From assembly GCA_022828595.1 (NCBI GenBank), contig JAKGHH010000002.1, forward strand, positions 83,668,076 through 83,732,075: a DNA stretch of 64,000 nt. The letters run 5' to 3'. Made by a program: the position numbers and the translations under genes. This document shows positions 53,586 to 64,000 of this stretch, in pieces. Each line of letters starts with the position of its first letter. Within the stretch, counting starts at the first letter, position 1. Source of the stretch: Nelumbo lutea (lineage: Eukaryota > Streptophyta > Magnoliopsida > Proteales > Nelumbonaceae). Below the pieces are notes generated by a model, which saw only the letters and a list, made by a program, of their open reading frames with translations, was not told where the DNA came from and made no database searches.

Positions 53586-56500
53586 TTAGGTCCTATCTGG
53601 TATTAGCAGGAGTCTCATGCTTTCCATGTGTTTCTCAAACACTTTTTGTGTCAGTGGCTTAGTCAATGGGTCTGCTACATTTTCCACTGATGCTACCTTC
53701 TGAATCAGGATGTCCCCTCTTGCAACTATCTCCCACAATACATGGTACTTCCTCTTGATATGCTTCGACTTCGAGTGGGCTCATGGCTCCATAGCCTGAG
53801 CAATGGCTCCAATGTTGTCACACAACAATGGAATTGGTGATGTGCTAGATGGAACTATTCTCAATTCCTGAATGAACTTCTTCGTCCATACGACTTCTTT
53901 GGTAGCTTCACTTGTGGCAATGTATTTAGCTTCGATTGTGGAATCCACTATAGACCCCTGTTTGCTGCTTTTCTAGCAAACAACACATGATCCTATTGTG
54001 AAAATATAACCAGATGTAGACTTTCTATCATTTGGATCTGACTGGAAATCGGCATCAGTATACCCCCGGATCTGTAGTGAACTACCATCGAACACCAGAC
54101 AAAACTCTTTTGTCCATGAAGGTATTTTAGTATATTTTTCACAACAGTCCAATGCTTCTACCCTGGGTTAGACTGGTATTTGCTTACCACACTCACCGCC
54201 TAAGAAATATCAGGACAAGTGCACAGCATGGCATATATGATGCTCCATGCCTGAAAGGAACACTTCCTTTCTTGGAGTTCTCCATGCTATATCTTTTGAC
54301 TATTTTGTCAATGTAAGCAAACTGGGATAATTCTACTATCATCTTTGATCTATCTCTATAGAGTCGAAGACCCAGTATATAGGAGGCTTCTCCAAGATCT
54401 TTCATTAAGAATTACTATGAAAGCCATACTTTCACCGTTGTTAACATTCCTACATCACTCCCAATGAGTAGAATGTCATCTACATACAGAACCAATAACG
54501 TAAGCTTATCACCACTAGTTTTCCTATAAATACAAGGTTCATTCAGATTTTGCTCAAAGTCAAACTATTTGACAGTAGAGTCAAACCAGATGTTCCAACT
54601 CCTAGAAGCTTACTTAAGTCCATATATGGATCGGTTTAGTTTACATACCATGTTTTCCTGACTCGTAGCTATGAAACCTTGCGATTGCTGCATATAGATA
54701 TCTTCAGTAAGATCTCCATTCAAGAACGTAGTTTTGACATCCATTTGCCAAATCTCGTTATCATGGTATGCTGCTATAGCTAGCAAGATCCTAATGGATT
54801 TAAGCATGGCCATGGGTGAAAAGGTTTCCTCATAATCTATTCATTTTTTCTGAGTATAACCTTTTTTCCACAAGACGAGCCTTGTAGGTCTCAACCTTAC
54901 CATCGGGGCCCTTCTTCCTCTTATAAATCCATTTGCAACCAATTTCTTTTACCCCAGGGGGCGGATCTACCAGAGTTCAGACTCCATGGGTCTTCATTGA
55001 GTCCATCTCAGCTCTCATGGCATCTACCCACTTCAAGGAATCTATGTCCAAAATAACTTCTGTATAAGTCACGGGATCCTCCTCACTAGTCGTGGCTTCC
55101 ACTAATTTACTTTCTTGGTCATAGCTGAAACGAAATGGAGGCCTGAAAACCCGGGTATATCTCCTAGGTTAGTTATTTTCTAGAGCTAGTGGGACTTCTC
55201 CCACTACCCCTAGGCTCTCCTCATCAAGATCAACTTCCTGATGATAATTATCCAAGATGTAATCTTCTTCTAAGAAGTGGGAATTTCGAGTGCAAAACAC
55301 CTTTTGCTCTTTTGGATCATAAAATAAGTAACCCACAGAGCCTTTGGGGTAGCCTATGAATATGCAACGACTGGTCTTGGATTCTAATTTGTTAGCACTT
55401 ATTCTTTTAACATGTGCTGGACAACCCCAAATCTTCAAGTGTCTCACACTTGGTTTCTTACCAGTCCAAAGCTCATAGGGAGTCTTTGAAACGGATTTGG
55501 TTGGAACTCGGTTCAGCATGTATATCACAATCTCTAATACGTAACCCCAAAAGGATGTGGGTAGCTCTGAGTGTACGAGAAGTGATCGGACCATATCCAA
55601 TAAAGTTTGGTTCCTCCTTTCTGACACACCATTTAGCTATGGTGTAGTAGGAGGAGCAAGTTGTGATACTATCCCATTGTCCTTTAAGTAGTCCCTAAAT
55701 TCGTCAGAGAGATACTCGCCACCCCAATCTGATCGAAGGGTCTTAATTTCTCTCCCTAACTGTTTTTCGACCTCTTATTTTAATTCTTTGAATTTTTCAA
55801 AAGATTTAGACTTATGTCTCATTAGGTACATGTAACTATACAGTGAGTAATCATCAATAAAGGTTATGAAATAAACATGCATGTCCTAACATTCAGGGGA
55901 CCACATACATCAGTATGTATAAGGTCAAGTGTGCATGTACATCTCTTAGGCTTATCGTTAAATGGTCGTTTTGTCATCTTACCTAGAAGGCAAGGTTCAC
56001 AAGTTGGAAGATCTACTACAGTTAGAAAATCCAAAGGACTATCCTTTATCAATCTCATGATACGATCTATATTAATGTGGCCAAATCGGTAATGTCACAA
56101 GCACGTGGGACTCACTGTATCATGGGTCCTCTTCTTGGGGATTATTTATGATGTAGTTTCAGTAAGGTTCATTTTCAGAGAAGAATGGAGAACATAGAGA
56201 CCATTCTCAAGTTCTCCGTATGCAAGAAATTTGTTATTCTGTTTAATAGTAATCATATTACTGAATAAGATAGAATAACCATCCATGCACAATTTTGAGG
56301 CAAAAATCAAATTTCTTCTTAAATTTGGTACAAAAATACAATTTTTTAGTACAATAATTCCTTCTTTGAAAACTAATTCTATAGTTCCTATGGTTGTAGC
56401 TGCAACTTGCAAAAGTCCCCAAGTAGAGCGTCACTTCTCCATCACTCAGTCTTCTGCTTATCTTGAACCCCTACAGTAAGTTGAACACATGATTTGAAGC

Positions 56501-57382
56501 CCCAAAGTCAATACACCAAGAAGCAGAAGTGACCAACAAATTGGTCTCTATGATAAAAGATTTGGAATTACCTTTCTTCTTAGTCTCCAAAAATTGAGGA
56601 CAGTTCCTCTTCCAATGGTCGGCCTATTTGTAGAAGTGATGGACATCCGATGCCTTATCCTTGTTCTACTTCTTAACTTTGCTATTTTTCTTCTAAGTCT
56701 TCCCTTTAGCCTTTCGCTTTCTCTTGCCCGATTTACCACCTTCAACAAGCATGGCTATCGGCTTATCCTTCTTAATCAATTCTTCAGCCCTCTGCTACAT
56801 ATTGCTAAGTTCCTGAAGGCTAACATTTAGCTTATTCATGTTATAGTTCATGGTAAACTGATTGAAGGAGGGAGGCAGGGAAATGAGGGAGGCAGGGAAA
56901 TGAGGGTAGCATCAATTTTAGTGTCATGGTCTAGCCCTAACCCGAGAGCCTCCAGGTTCATTAATATAACCCATCATCTTTAGACAATGGTCATGAACCT
57001 ATTGGTTCTCGGTCATTTGTGGGGTCATAAACAACTTTAATACCTTCTGACGAGTAGAATGGTTTTGCTCCTCATACATAGTCTTTAGACTATCCAATAT
57101 GTCCTTTGACACTTTGATCTAATCATATTGTCGTTGTATCGGATTATCCAAAGAGGCTATAATATAACATCGGGCAAGAGAATTTTTCTCCTCCCATTCT
57201 TGATACTCTCTTCATCTAGCCTCAGAAGCCCTGTCCCCCAGACGATTCGGAGCAAGGTTTTTAGAAATTTTGTCCAATTTCTCAAACGTTAGGACCAGCA
57301 TAAGGTTACGGAACCAATCAGCATAATTTAGGCCCTTAAGTTTGTTGTCGTCCAACAGTTTAGCGAATTGACCATTTGCCAT
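53586..57382 (-). pseudogene. Copia F gag-pol pseudogene
   Basis: Gag starts MANGQFAKL at 57382. The nucleocapsid knuckle (near 56630) is lost and the CIDSGA protease site is near 56500 in a broken frame. Integrase shows LPTCEPC (55990), HTDVCGPLN, and the tail [26 protein letters not shown] as an open frame at 55627-55169. RT shows [14 protein letters not shown] (54740), NRSIYGLK and an intact YVDD at about 54480. MKDLGEASYILGLRLYRD follows at 54405. RNase H (54160-53590) has a frameshift and an internal stop near 53970, and the segment encoding TLSKKMS...YASAVGS is missing near 54240. The family stop is at 53586-53588. Confidence 0.9.
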
Positions 57383-59180
57383 TTCTAATAAAGGGCAAAG
57401 CAAATATTAGTCCACAACCTTATTTGTTTCATGTTATCTACATAGATATGGCTTTTAATCTATGTTCCATTTCCATTTATTCATATCTGAGATTTCCCTC
57501 CTATCTCAGTGAAAGAGACTGCAAATTATGTTTCTAGAAATGTGGGAAATCACATAGGGTGCATGGAGCCAACTGTTTCAGCTGCATAACCCCACCACCT
57601 TTCTATGAAGGATCATATCCACTCATCTTATGAGCTTTCCCTTTGGCCTCTATCAGACAAGGTTCATCACCATTTTAGGTTGAACCTTTCTGTCCAGTGA
57701 GTACTCACCCATCATATTCATGAACGCCAAGGTACCGTGAGAGAGTCTTTCATTTTATGATAGGCCCCTCCCACATCGGTCTATGATGCCCCTATCATCT
57801 TATGAAACAATCCAACAAACCCAGCAGTAAATGGATAGCCCAATTTCATAGTGTGTTTCCTCATTACTGAAAGACCCATCTTCATGTTAATGATGGAAGG
57901 CCTTTAAAGAGTTCATCACATGAATCTCCCTATCACATGCATTCATATTCCAGAGGAGGGAACGAAATATTATGCCCTAGTTTTATTTAGGTCAAACAAA
58001 AGTGGCTCCCACTGACTTTCATAAAGCCAGATGTAGATGGAACCTAAACGGCTAGGGTTCTACACGATTCCTCTTGAGGAGGAAGTTGAAGTGGGGCCCA
58101 CCATGAAGGGAGATCATCCAATGATCTTAAGGACACCATAGCAATGATGTGCATTCAGCCATGGTGTACGCAAGAGCCACTATTGTATCAGCATGGGCTA
58201 AGTACTTATGGCCCATGAACGTTGTACATCACACATCCAAACATCACATACATGAAAACCATAATCGATCCAATCAATTAAATAATTGTAAAACCCATAA
58301 TTAAAGCCCATATAAATTCATAATATTACTGATTAATATTATCTAGGTATATGGGCTGAATTGCAAAGAACAGTTCGGCCCATATAGCTTTTATGCTGAA
58401 ATGGGCTAAAACAGTTTTAACATATTAAAACTGGGTTTTACAGATGTGGGCTGAATTGCATCTTGCAATTAACCATCAACTCCTGGACCCATGAGTGAAA
58501 AATTAGGGTTGAGAACAGCCCCCATCGAACCACAGATTCGGTCCAACCAGTTTGGTCCAATCTAGTTCGATGGGTCTAGGGTTTGATTTTTAATTTAAGA
58601 TTTAATTCAAGAAAAATTGATATGAAATTAAATAATTGAAACAAGACAATAAAGAATCAGTAGGAGATCTGTTCGTAGGACTGCTACCTTGCAAAACAAA
58701 AATTAGATCGCAGCATGCAGTTTCCAAAACTGCAAATAGCAGATGGATGAACCCATGTCTGCGAAAATCTCTCCTCTGTGCTTTCTGCTTCAACTTCAAA
58801 TGGAATAAAATAGAAAAACCTATTTTCTATTAATAATACATCAGAATTGAATTCGGATACATTCTGTCTAAAAAATTAAAAAAAATAATAATTATAGACC
58901 AAGAATGAATAGAACAAAAGGTGCGCAGTTTTCTTGCGCCATTAAAGAATTCGATCTCCACCGTACGAACAGCCCAAAAATAAAGAAAAATATATAGAAC
59001 AATTTTAAAAATAGATCAGATTTAAAAAGATTTAATTTCAGATCAATCACCCAAAAAGTAGGAACCAATTTCCTAGAAAATGTTAATCTACGCAAATCGG
59101 GTAGAATGCCTTCTGCCCATTTGTGCAGATCCAGATCTGGTAAATTTTGGTTCAAGATTTGAACCTGGCTCTGATACCAC
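57383..59180 (-). other. Copia F leader with primer binding site
   Basis: 1.8 kb without a long minus-strand frame. The primer site GGCTCTGATACCA (59167-59179) is intact and one base from the LTR. Blocks match those of A and C at similar distances, such as CACCACCTTTCTATGAAGGATC near 57591 and GGGTAGAATGCCTTCTGCCC near 59100. Confidence 0.8.
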
Positions 59181-61073
59181 TGAAGGGATGAGAGATCTGT
59201 CATATGGATGGCTGAACCTTGCAGGAAGGTTGAGAAAATTTTCAAAAATTTCTCTCTCTCCCATGTGGGAATCACATTCCCTATTTTATAAAACAACATT
59301 TTCAATGATCATTCTTGAAACCAAACTGGACCAGATCTGAAACCAAAAGGGAGTAGAGGGATATACTTGATATGAAGTAATAATAACTCCCAGTGAAGGT
59401 GTTCATGCCCAAGGAGAAAACCAAAGGCTGCTCCCACTAAAGACGACATAGTGCGAGGTGGAGCAGAATCAGCAAGATGGCTCTTCAACAAGAATGTGAT
59501 GGAGGATAGGTGAACACGACTTCATATTACCTTTTTTGCCAAAATGTAATATCAAGAACCTTTCTTGATCACACCCATAGGTGGAGATTGAACTGACAGA
59601 GGTGGCAAGAGCATGACAGAGCAGAAGATAAGAGCATTCAGACTACAAATTCTTCTCCTTGTGTAATCTATGAACTGAATGTTGTATTTTGAAGGTTCGC
59701 CCAACTCCTCTATTTATAGCCTTTAAAAAGAGCATCTCTTAATCCCATTAGGATTTTCCTAATCCAAATCTTGTATTTGGATCTGGACTCTCTATAAGAG
59801 ATAAGGATAATCCCTTATCTTATCTATAGATAAAGATTAGCCTTCCTAATCAAATTATGAGTTTCCTTATTCAAATCATTATTTGGATCTGGACTCTCTG
59901 AGTAGATAGAGATAATCCCTTATACTATCTACTGATCTAAATCCCAAAACCACCCCTAAGTAATTAATCTTATTAACCCAGTTCGAATTGGGCTTTAGGC
60001 CCATTAAGTCTAAGTGCTCACTTAACCTCCTAACTATTGCCTAGTTGGCTATCCTTGTATGGTGTGGGACCCAAACATTGATCTACACATCAGCAACATG
60101 GGTTCAGCCCAATCTCTATTACAAGGCCTGGCCAAATTCACTATAGAAAATAGTGAACCCCTGAGTCCATCACCATGGGCTCTTAAAGAGCCCAACATTT
60201 ACACTAAGTGGTCCTTGGGTCAAGCCACCTTATAAAAACCCAAGGACTGTTGGCAGATGCAAGATTATCCCATTAGGTATTACCCTTAATGGTCTTACAC
60301 TTAACCTCTCAGCCCATAATAATCAAACACTACCCGACAAGAGAGGACCTCTCCCTCGGCTGCAAGGTACAGTGTTGCACTCTCTACTCACATGGATCTT
60401 GGGAATTAAAACCTTTTGCAAACATTTACCATAATATATATATATATATAAATATATTTTGTAAAACAAATTTCAACGGTTGAAATCAACCGCCGACAAT
60501 TTTGGTTTCCATCTAAGAGAGTGCATCCCCAATCATTCACTTTGTCCGACAATGGGGCTGATCCTATCACTACGATCACCCACTCAAATGAATTCTCGGA
60601 CTGTCCCAAATACCTAGGTTTTGACCCCTCTAAGGATCTCACTGATTGGCATACCAAAGATAGCCCAATCCAACACCTAGTGCAGTACCATAATCGAGTC
60701 TAGGGGTCAGGTGTAACATTCCAGTTTTTCCCATCTATCTCCAAGGTCCAAGGCAATACTGGAATTTGGTCCAGTTTAGGGTTCAAATAAACCCACACTG
60801 CATGTACCTCAGGTCTCACCCTGGCAGCTGAGACAAGCTACCCCAACCAACTTGGTGGCACATCAGTGTTAGCCTTGGCAAGATAAATCTCCCTAGATCT
60901 ATCCAATGGCTGGAAGATTCTAAACTAACACGAATCTCATAAGTGTCCAATTTAAGGATATTACATAGAAACAGACCATAATAAAATGAATCAAATATGT
61001 ACTTTATTCATTTATATTAAATGTCATAATGTACATCATTTTGATTGAAACTAAGGGCATACAATGTCTAACA
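59181..61073 (-). repeat. 5' LTR of copia F
   Basis: 1,893 bases from TGAAGGGATGAG to ATGTCTAACA. The layout is normal, with a TA-only run (TATATATATATATAAATAT) at 60434-60453 where other LTRs have shorter AT runs. It differs from the 3' LTR in many positions. Confidence 0.9.
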
Positions 61074-61290
61074 GTAGTGTTTCGAGAGTGCATACATTTA
61101 GACCGAATCCACTATCCACCAAGATAGTAGGGACGCTATTTCCTATATAAGTCACTATGATATACAATAGAAGATTGTGAGTAACACCACCAATTGGGAT
61201 TTCATCATCTGAAAAAAATTATGACTCGAGGGACCAAAATCATGTTGACCATTTGTGCTAGCCTTTGTAGTTCTATACCTGGGAGGACAA
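61074..61290 (-). pseudogene. Ty3/gypsy (Tat-like) protease fragment
   Basis: On the minus strand the segment reads DDEIPIGGVTHNLLLYIIV, then NSVPTILVDSGFGLNVCTLETL. The core VDSG (family form VDNGSALN) is the retroviral-type aspartic protease site of Tat/Ogre-like gypsy pol. The upstream part (LPGIELQRLAQMV) is in another frame. It is cut by copia F on one side and by a copia LTR at 61291 on the other. Confidence 0.6.
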
Positions 61291-62986
61291 TGTTAGACAG
61301 TGTATGCCCTTAGCTCTAATCAAATTGATGTACTTCTGACATTTATTGTAAATGAATAGTATAACATAATTGATTCATGTTATATATGGTGTGTTTCTAT
61401 GTATTACCCTAAAACTGGACACTTATGAGACTTATGTTAGTTTAGAATCTTCATAGCCATTGGATAGACCTGGGGAGGTTTATCTGTCAAAGCTAACACT
61501 AATGTGTTGCCAAGTTAATTGGGGTGGCTTGTCCCAATTCCTAGGGTGAGACTCGAAGCACATGTAGTGTGGGTTTGAATGAAACTCTGAACCAGACCAT
61601 TTTCTAGTTATGCCCTAGACCTTGGAGATAGATGGGCAAAACTAAAAAGTTACACCTAACCCCTAGACTCGATTATGGTAGTGCATTAGGTGTCAGATTG
61701 GGCTATCTTTGATATGCCAATCAGTGAGATCCTTAAAGGGGGTCAAAACCTGGGTATGTTGGGGTAGTCTAAGAATTCACCTGAGTAGGTGATCATAGTG
61801 ATAGAATCAGCCCCTTTGTCAAACAAAGTGAATGATCGAGGACAACACTCTCTCTGATGGAAACCTAAACTGTGGGTAGTGGATTTCAATCTTGTTTGAA
61901 ATTTGTTTTGAAAAATATATTTATATATTTTGAGTAAAGAGTGCGACATTGTACCTTGTAGCCGAGGGAGAGGTCCTCTCTTGTCGGGTAATGTTTAATC
62001 ATTATGGGCTGAGAGGTTAAGTGTAAGACCATTTAGGGTTTTTACCTAATGGGCTAATCTCAATTATGTCCATAGTCCTTGGGCCTTCATAAGGTGGCTA
62101 GACCCAAGGACCATTTAGTGTAAATGTTGGGCCTGCTAAGAGACCATATTGATGTGCTCAGGGGTTCATTTTGTTTAGTAGTAAATTCGGCCAGGCCTTA
62201 TAGCAGAGGCTAGGCTAAACCCATATGACTTTTATGGAGATCAATGTTAGGGTCCCACACCATACAAAGAGAGCCAAGCTAGCGAGCACATTAAAAGGGA
62301 AGTGAGCATGATAACTTAATTGGCCTAAAGCCCAATTTGAACTGGGTTAATTTGATTAATTAATTATGGGCAAATTTGAGTTTAGATTTGGATCTGGATC
62401 AGCAGGAGGATAAGATAAGTCTTATCCACTTAAGAGTTTAGAACCAAATAAAAATTTGGATAAAAGATCCCTTTCCTAATAGGATCATGAAGTTGATCCA
62501 GAATGATTATAAATAGAGGGTGAAATCCTTCTGTAAAACACTTTTACTACACCTAGTTCTTTCCTCTATTCTTGCCGCCCTACCTAGTTCGATCTCCATA
62601 GTCATGGATTGATCAAGAATTGTTCTTGATTTTGATTTTTGCTAGAAAAATCAGATCTGAAGTTGTGCGCACATCCCTTGCATGACCCTTGCTGAAGGCT
62701 TGTAGTTCTTGCTGAAGAATTGCTTTGTTGATCCTGCTTCATTCTAAGCCGTGTCATCTTCAATGGAGGCATGATTTGGGGAACTCTTTGGGCATGAACA
62801 CCTACGTTGGGAGCTATGGTTGTGGATTCCATATCAAGTATATCCCTCCCTCCTTTTGGTTACAGATCTGGTCTAGCTTGTTTCAAGAATAAATCTTAAA
62901 AAATGCAGTTTTTCTAAATTAGGGAATACTATTCTCAAAACGGAGAAAGACATTTTTAAAATTTCACCCAACCACCCTACATGGTT
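61291..62986 (+). mobile_element. Copia LTR, plus orientation, end missing
   Basis: It begins TGTTAGACAG directly after GGGAGGACAA and follows the LTR order for 1,696 bases to CCACCCTACATGGTT. Compared with the copia B LTR the last 40 or so bases (ending CCTTCA) are missing. No primer site or coding region follows, so it is a truncated solo LTR. It carries B-like blocks (CACCTACGTTGGGAG, GTGGATTCCATATCAAG). Confidence 0.82.
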
Positions 62987-63389
62987 CTATTGGTCCTCGT
63001 GTTGGCTTGGAGTAGGTCCAAAAATCATTCACTTATTGCATGAGAGAAGACAAAGAACTCAATTTTTAACATTTGATGAGATGATTTGATGAATTTGGAT
63101 AACCTGATTTTGATTTTTTTTTTTCATTTTTGATGAATTTGTTAATTTTGATTCTATTTGATGGGTTGATTTAATGAATTTTATAAACCTAATTTCGATT
63201 TTGATTTTTGATTTTTGATATTTGATGACTTGATTTGAAGAATTTGATAATTTTATTTGATGTGTTGATTTGATGAATTTGATAATTTTGATAAACTTAA
63301 TTTTGATTTTTGATTTTTTCATTTTGATTTTTGATATTTGATGACTTGATTTGACAACTTTGATAAATTTGATAAACTTAGTTTTGAGT
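62987..63389. repeat. Short spacer and TTTGAT-type array
   Basis: After about 70 bases of unassigned sequence (62987-63059) comes a TTTGATGAATTTGAT-type low-complexity array similar in words to 50395-51966, ending at the copia LTR at 63390. The 131-codon minus-strand frame here is Lys/Ile/Ser-rich by composition only. Confidence 0.78.
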
Positions 63390-64000
63390 TGAAGGGATAG
63401 GATATCCATCACATGGACGCCCAAATCTTGCGGAATGGACTGGGCAAATTTCAAAAATTTCCCCCATCTTTGCAGTGAATTGAATTCCCTATTTTATAAA
63501 AACATATTTTTCAAGGATCAATCTTGAACCATTAACCAAACCAGATCTGAACCAAAAGGAGTAGAAGGGAGGATGTACCTGATACGGAGAAATAATATCT
63601 CCCAATGGAAGTGTTCACACCCAAAGAATGATCCAAAGACTGCTCCCACTGAAGATGGCGCAGTGCAGGATGAAGCAGAATCAGCAGTGTTCTTCAAAAG
63701 AACTTAACCCTTCGCAAGAATCAACTGGATGGCTTGTGAGTACAACTCTAATCAATCTTTTCCCAAAAGATTGATATCAAGATCTGATCTTGATTTCTCC
63801 CAAGAACTGGAGATCGAACTATAGATAATGGCGGCGGTAGGAAGGAGTGGGCAAGAGAGATTTCGCAGCGTGCAGAATTCTCTCTTCTTGTGATTTCAGC
63901 TCTGAAGACAAGAGTTTCTTTGGTTGCATATCTAAAGGCTGCCGCCCCCTCCTTCTTTTATATATTTAAAGGGATCAGCTCCTAATCCTATTAGGAGTTG
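63390..64000 (-). mobile_element. Copia LTR start, leaves the window
   Basis: It begins TGAAGGGATAGGATATCC and follows the A-subtype LTR order through the CACTGAAGATGGCGCAG block and CCTCCTTCTTTTATATA to the palindrome half CTCCTAATCC at the window edge. It is closest by eye to the LTR at 52091. Whether an element follows lies outside the window. Confidence 0.85.

Larger units (their letters stand above)
52091..61073 (-). mobile_element. Copia F, LTRs of two subtypes
   Basis: The order on the minus strand is 5' LTR (61073-59181), primer site, leader, gag-pol, 3' LTR (53571-52091). The flanks do not match (ATCAA at the left, GTAGT at the right). The 3' LTR starts TGAAGGGATAGGATATCC, like copia A and 63390, whereas the 5' LTR starts TGAAGGGATGAGAGATC. 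The element therefore looks like a product of recombination between two copies. All frames are broken. Confidence 0.82.

Overview
The window is intergenic, repeat-filled DNA from a flowering plant. Everything I can identify is LTR-retrotransposon sequence: Ty1/copia elements primed by initiator tRNA-Met, Ty3/gypsy elements of the Athila/Tat type with TGGCGCC-type primer sites, and one plant mobile domain (PMD) reading frame, a domain known only from plants. I found no host gene, tRNA, rRNA or CRISPR array. The species cannot be read from the sequence. Every retroelement reading frame is broken by stops, frameshifts or deletions, so all coding entries are pseudogenes.

One Ty1/copia family dominates. 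Its copies have long LTRs (about 1.5-1.95 kb, TGTTAGAcAG...CTTCA), a leader of about 1.8 kb between primer site and gag, and one gag-protease-integrase-RT-RNase H frame. Copies are: E (1684-5950, +, core lost), D (5951-6940, -, fragment), C (8774-19402, -), B (25144-50169, -), A (28112-36375, +, complete ends), F (52091-61073, -), plus LTR pieces at 1-1683, 8351-8773, 61291-62986 and 63390-64000. Long LTRs suggest an Angela/Tork-like lineage, but I did not test this.

Layout: 1-8773 is a mosaic of truncated copia LTRs and pieces of a gypsy element (gag at 6942-7540, LTR at 7620-8104 with a 45-bp minisatellite). 8774-19402 is copia C; its right LTR holds a clean solo gypsy LTR (16762-18450, target duplication TGGAC). 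19403-20779 is a second gypsy LTR. 20780-25138 has a broken antisense PMD frame, a series of purine-tract motifs and a probable LTR start at 23142. 25144-50169 is a three-level nest: copia B, split by an Athila-like element (27528-43305, duplication ATGCT), whose left LTR is split by copia A (duplication CCTCT). 50395-52090 is a TTTGAT-type array that flips strand near its end. 52091-61073 is copia F with two LTRs of different subfamilies. 61074-64000 has a gypsy protease fragment, a truncated copia LTR, more TTTGAT-type DNA and the start of another copia LTR running off the window.

The most interesting points are: the Athila-like element, which keeps both LTRs, primer site, purine tract and gag-protease but has lost RT, RNase H and integrase; the palindromes just upstream of the copia LTR TATA box; the long conserved copia leader; and the PMD frame lying antisense before purine-tract motifs and a probable LTR. 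I saw nothing that forms a new coding system.
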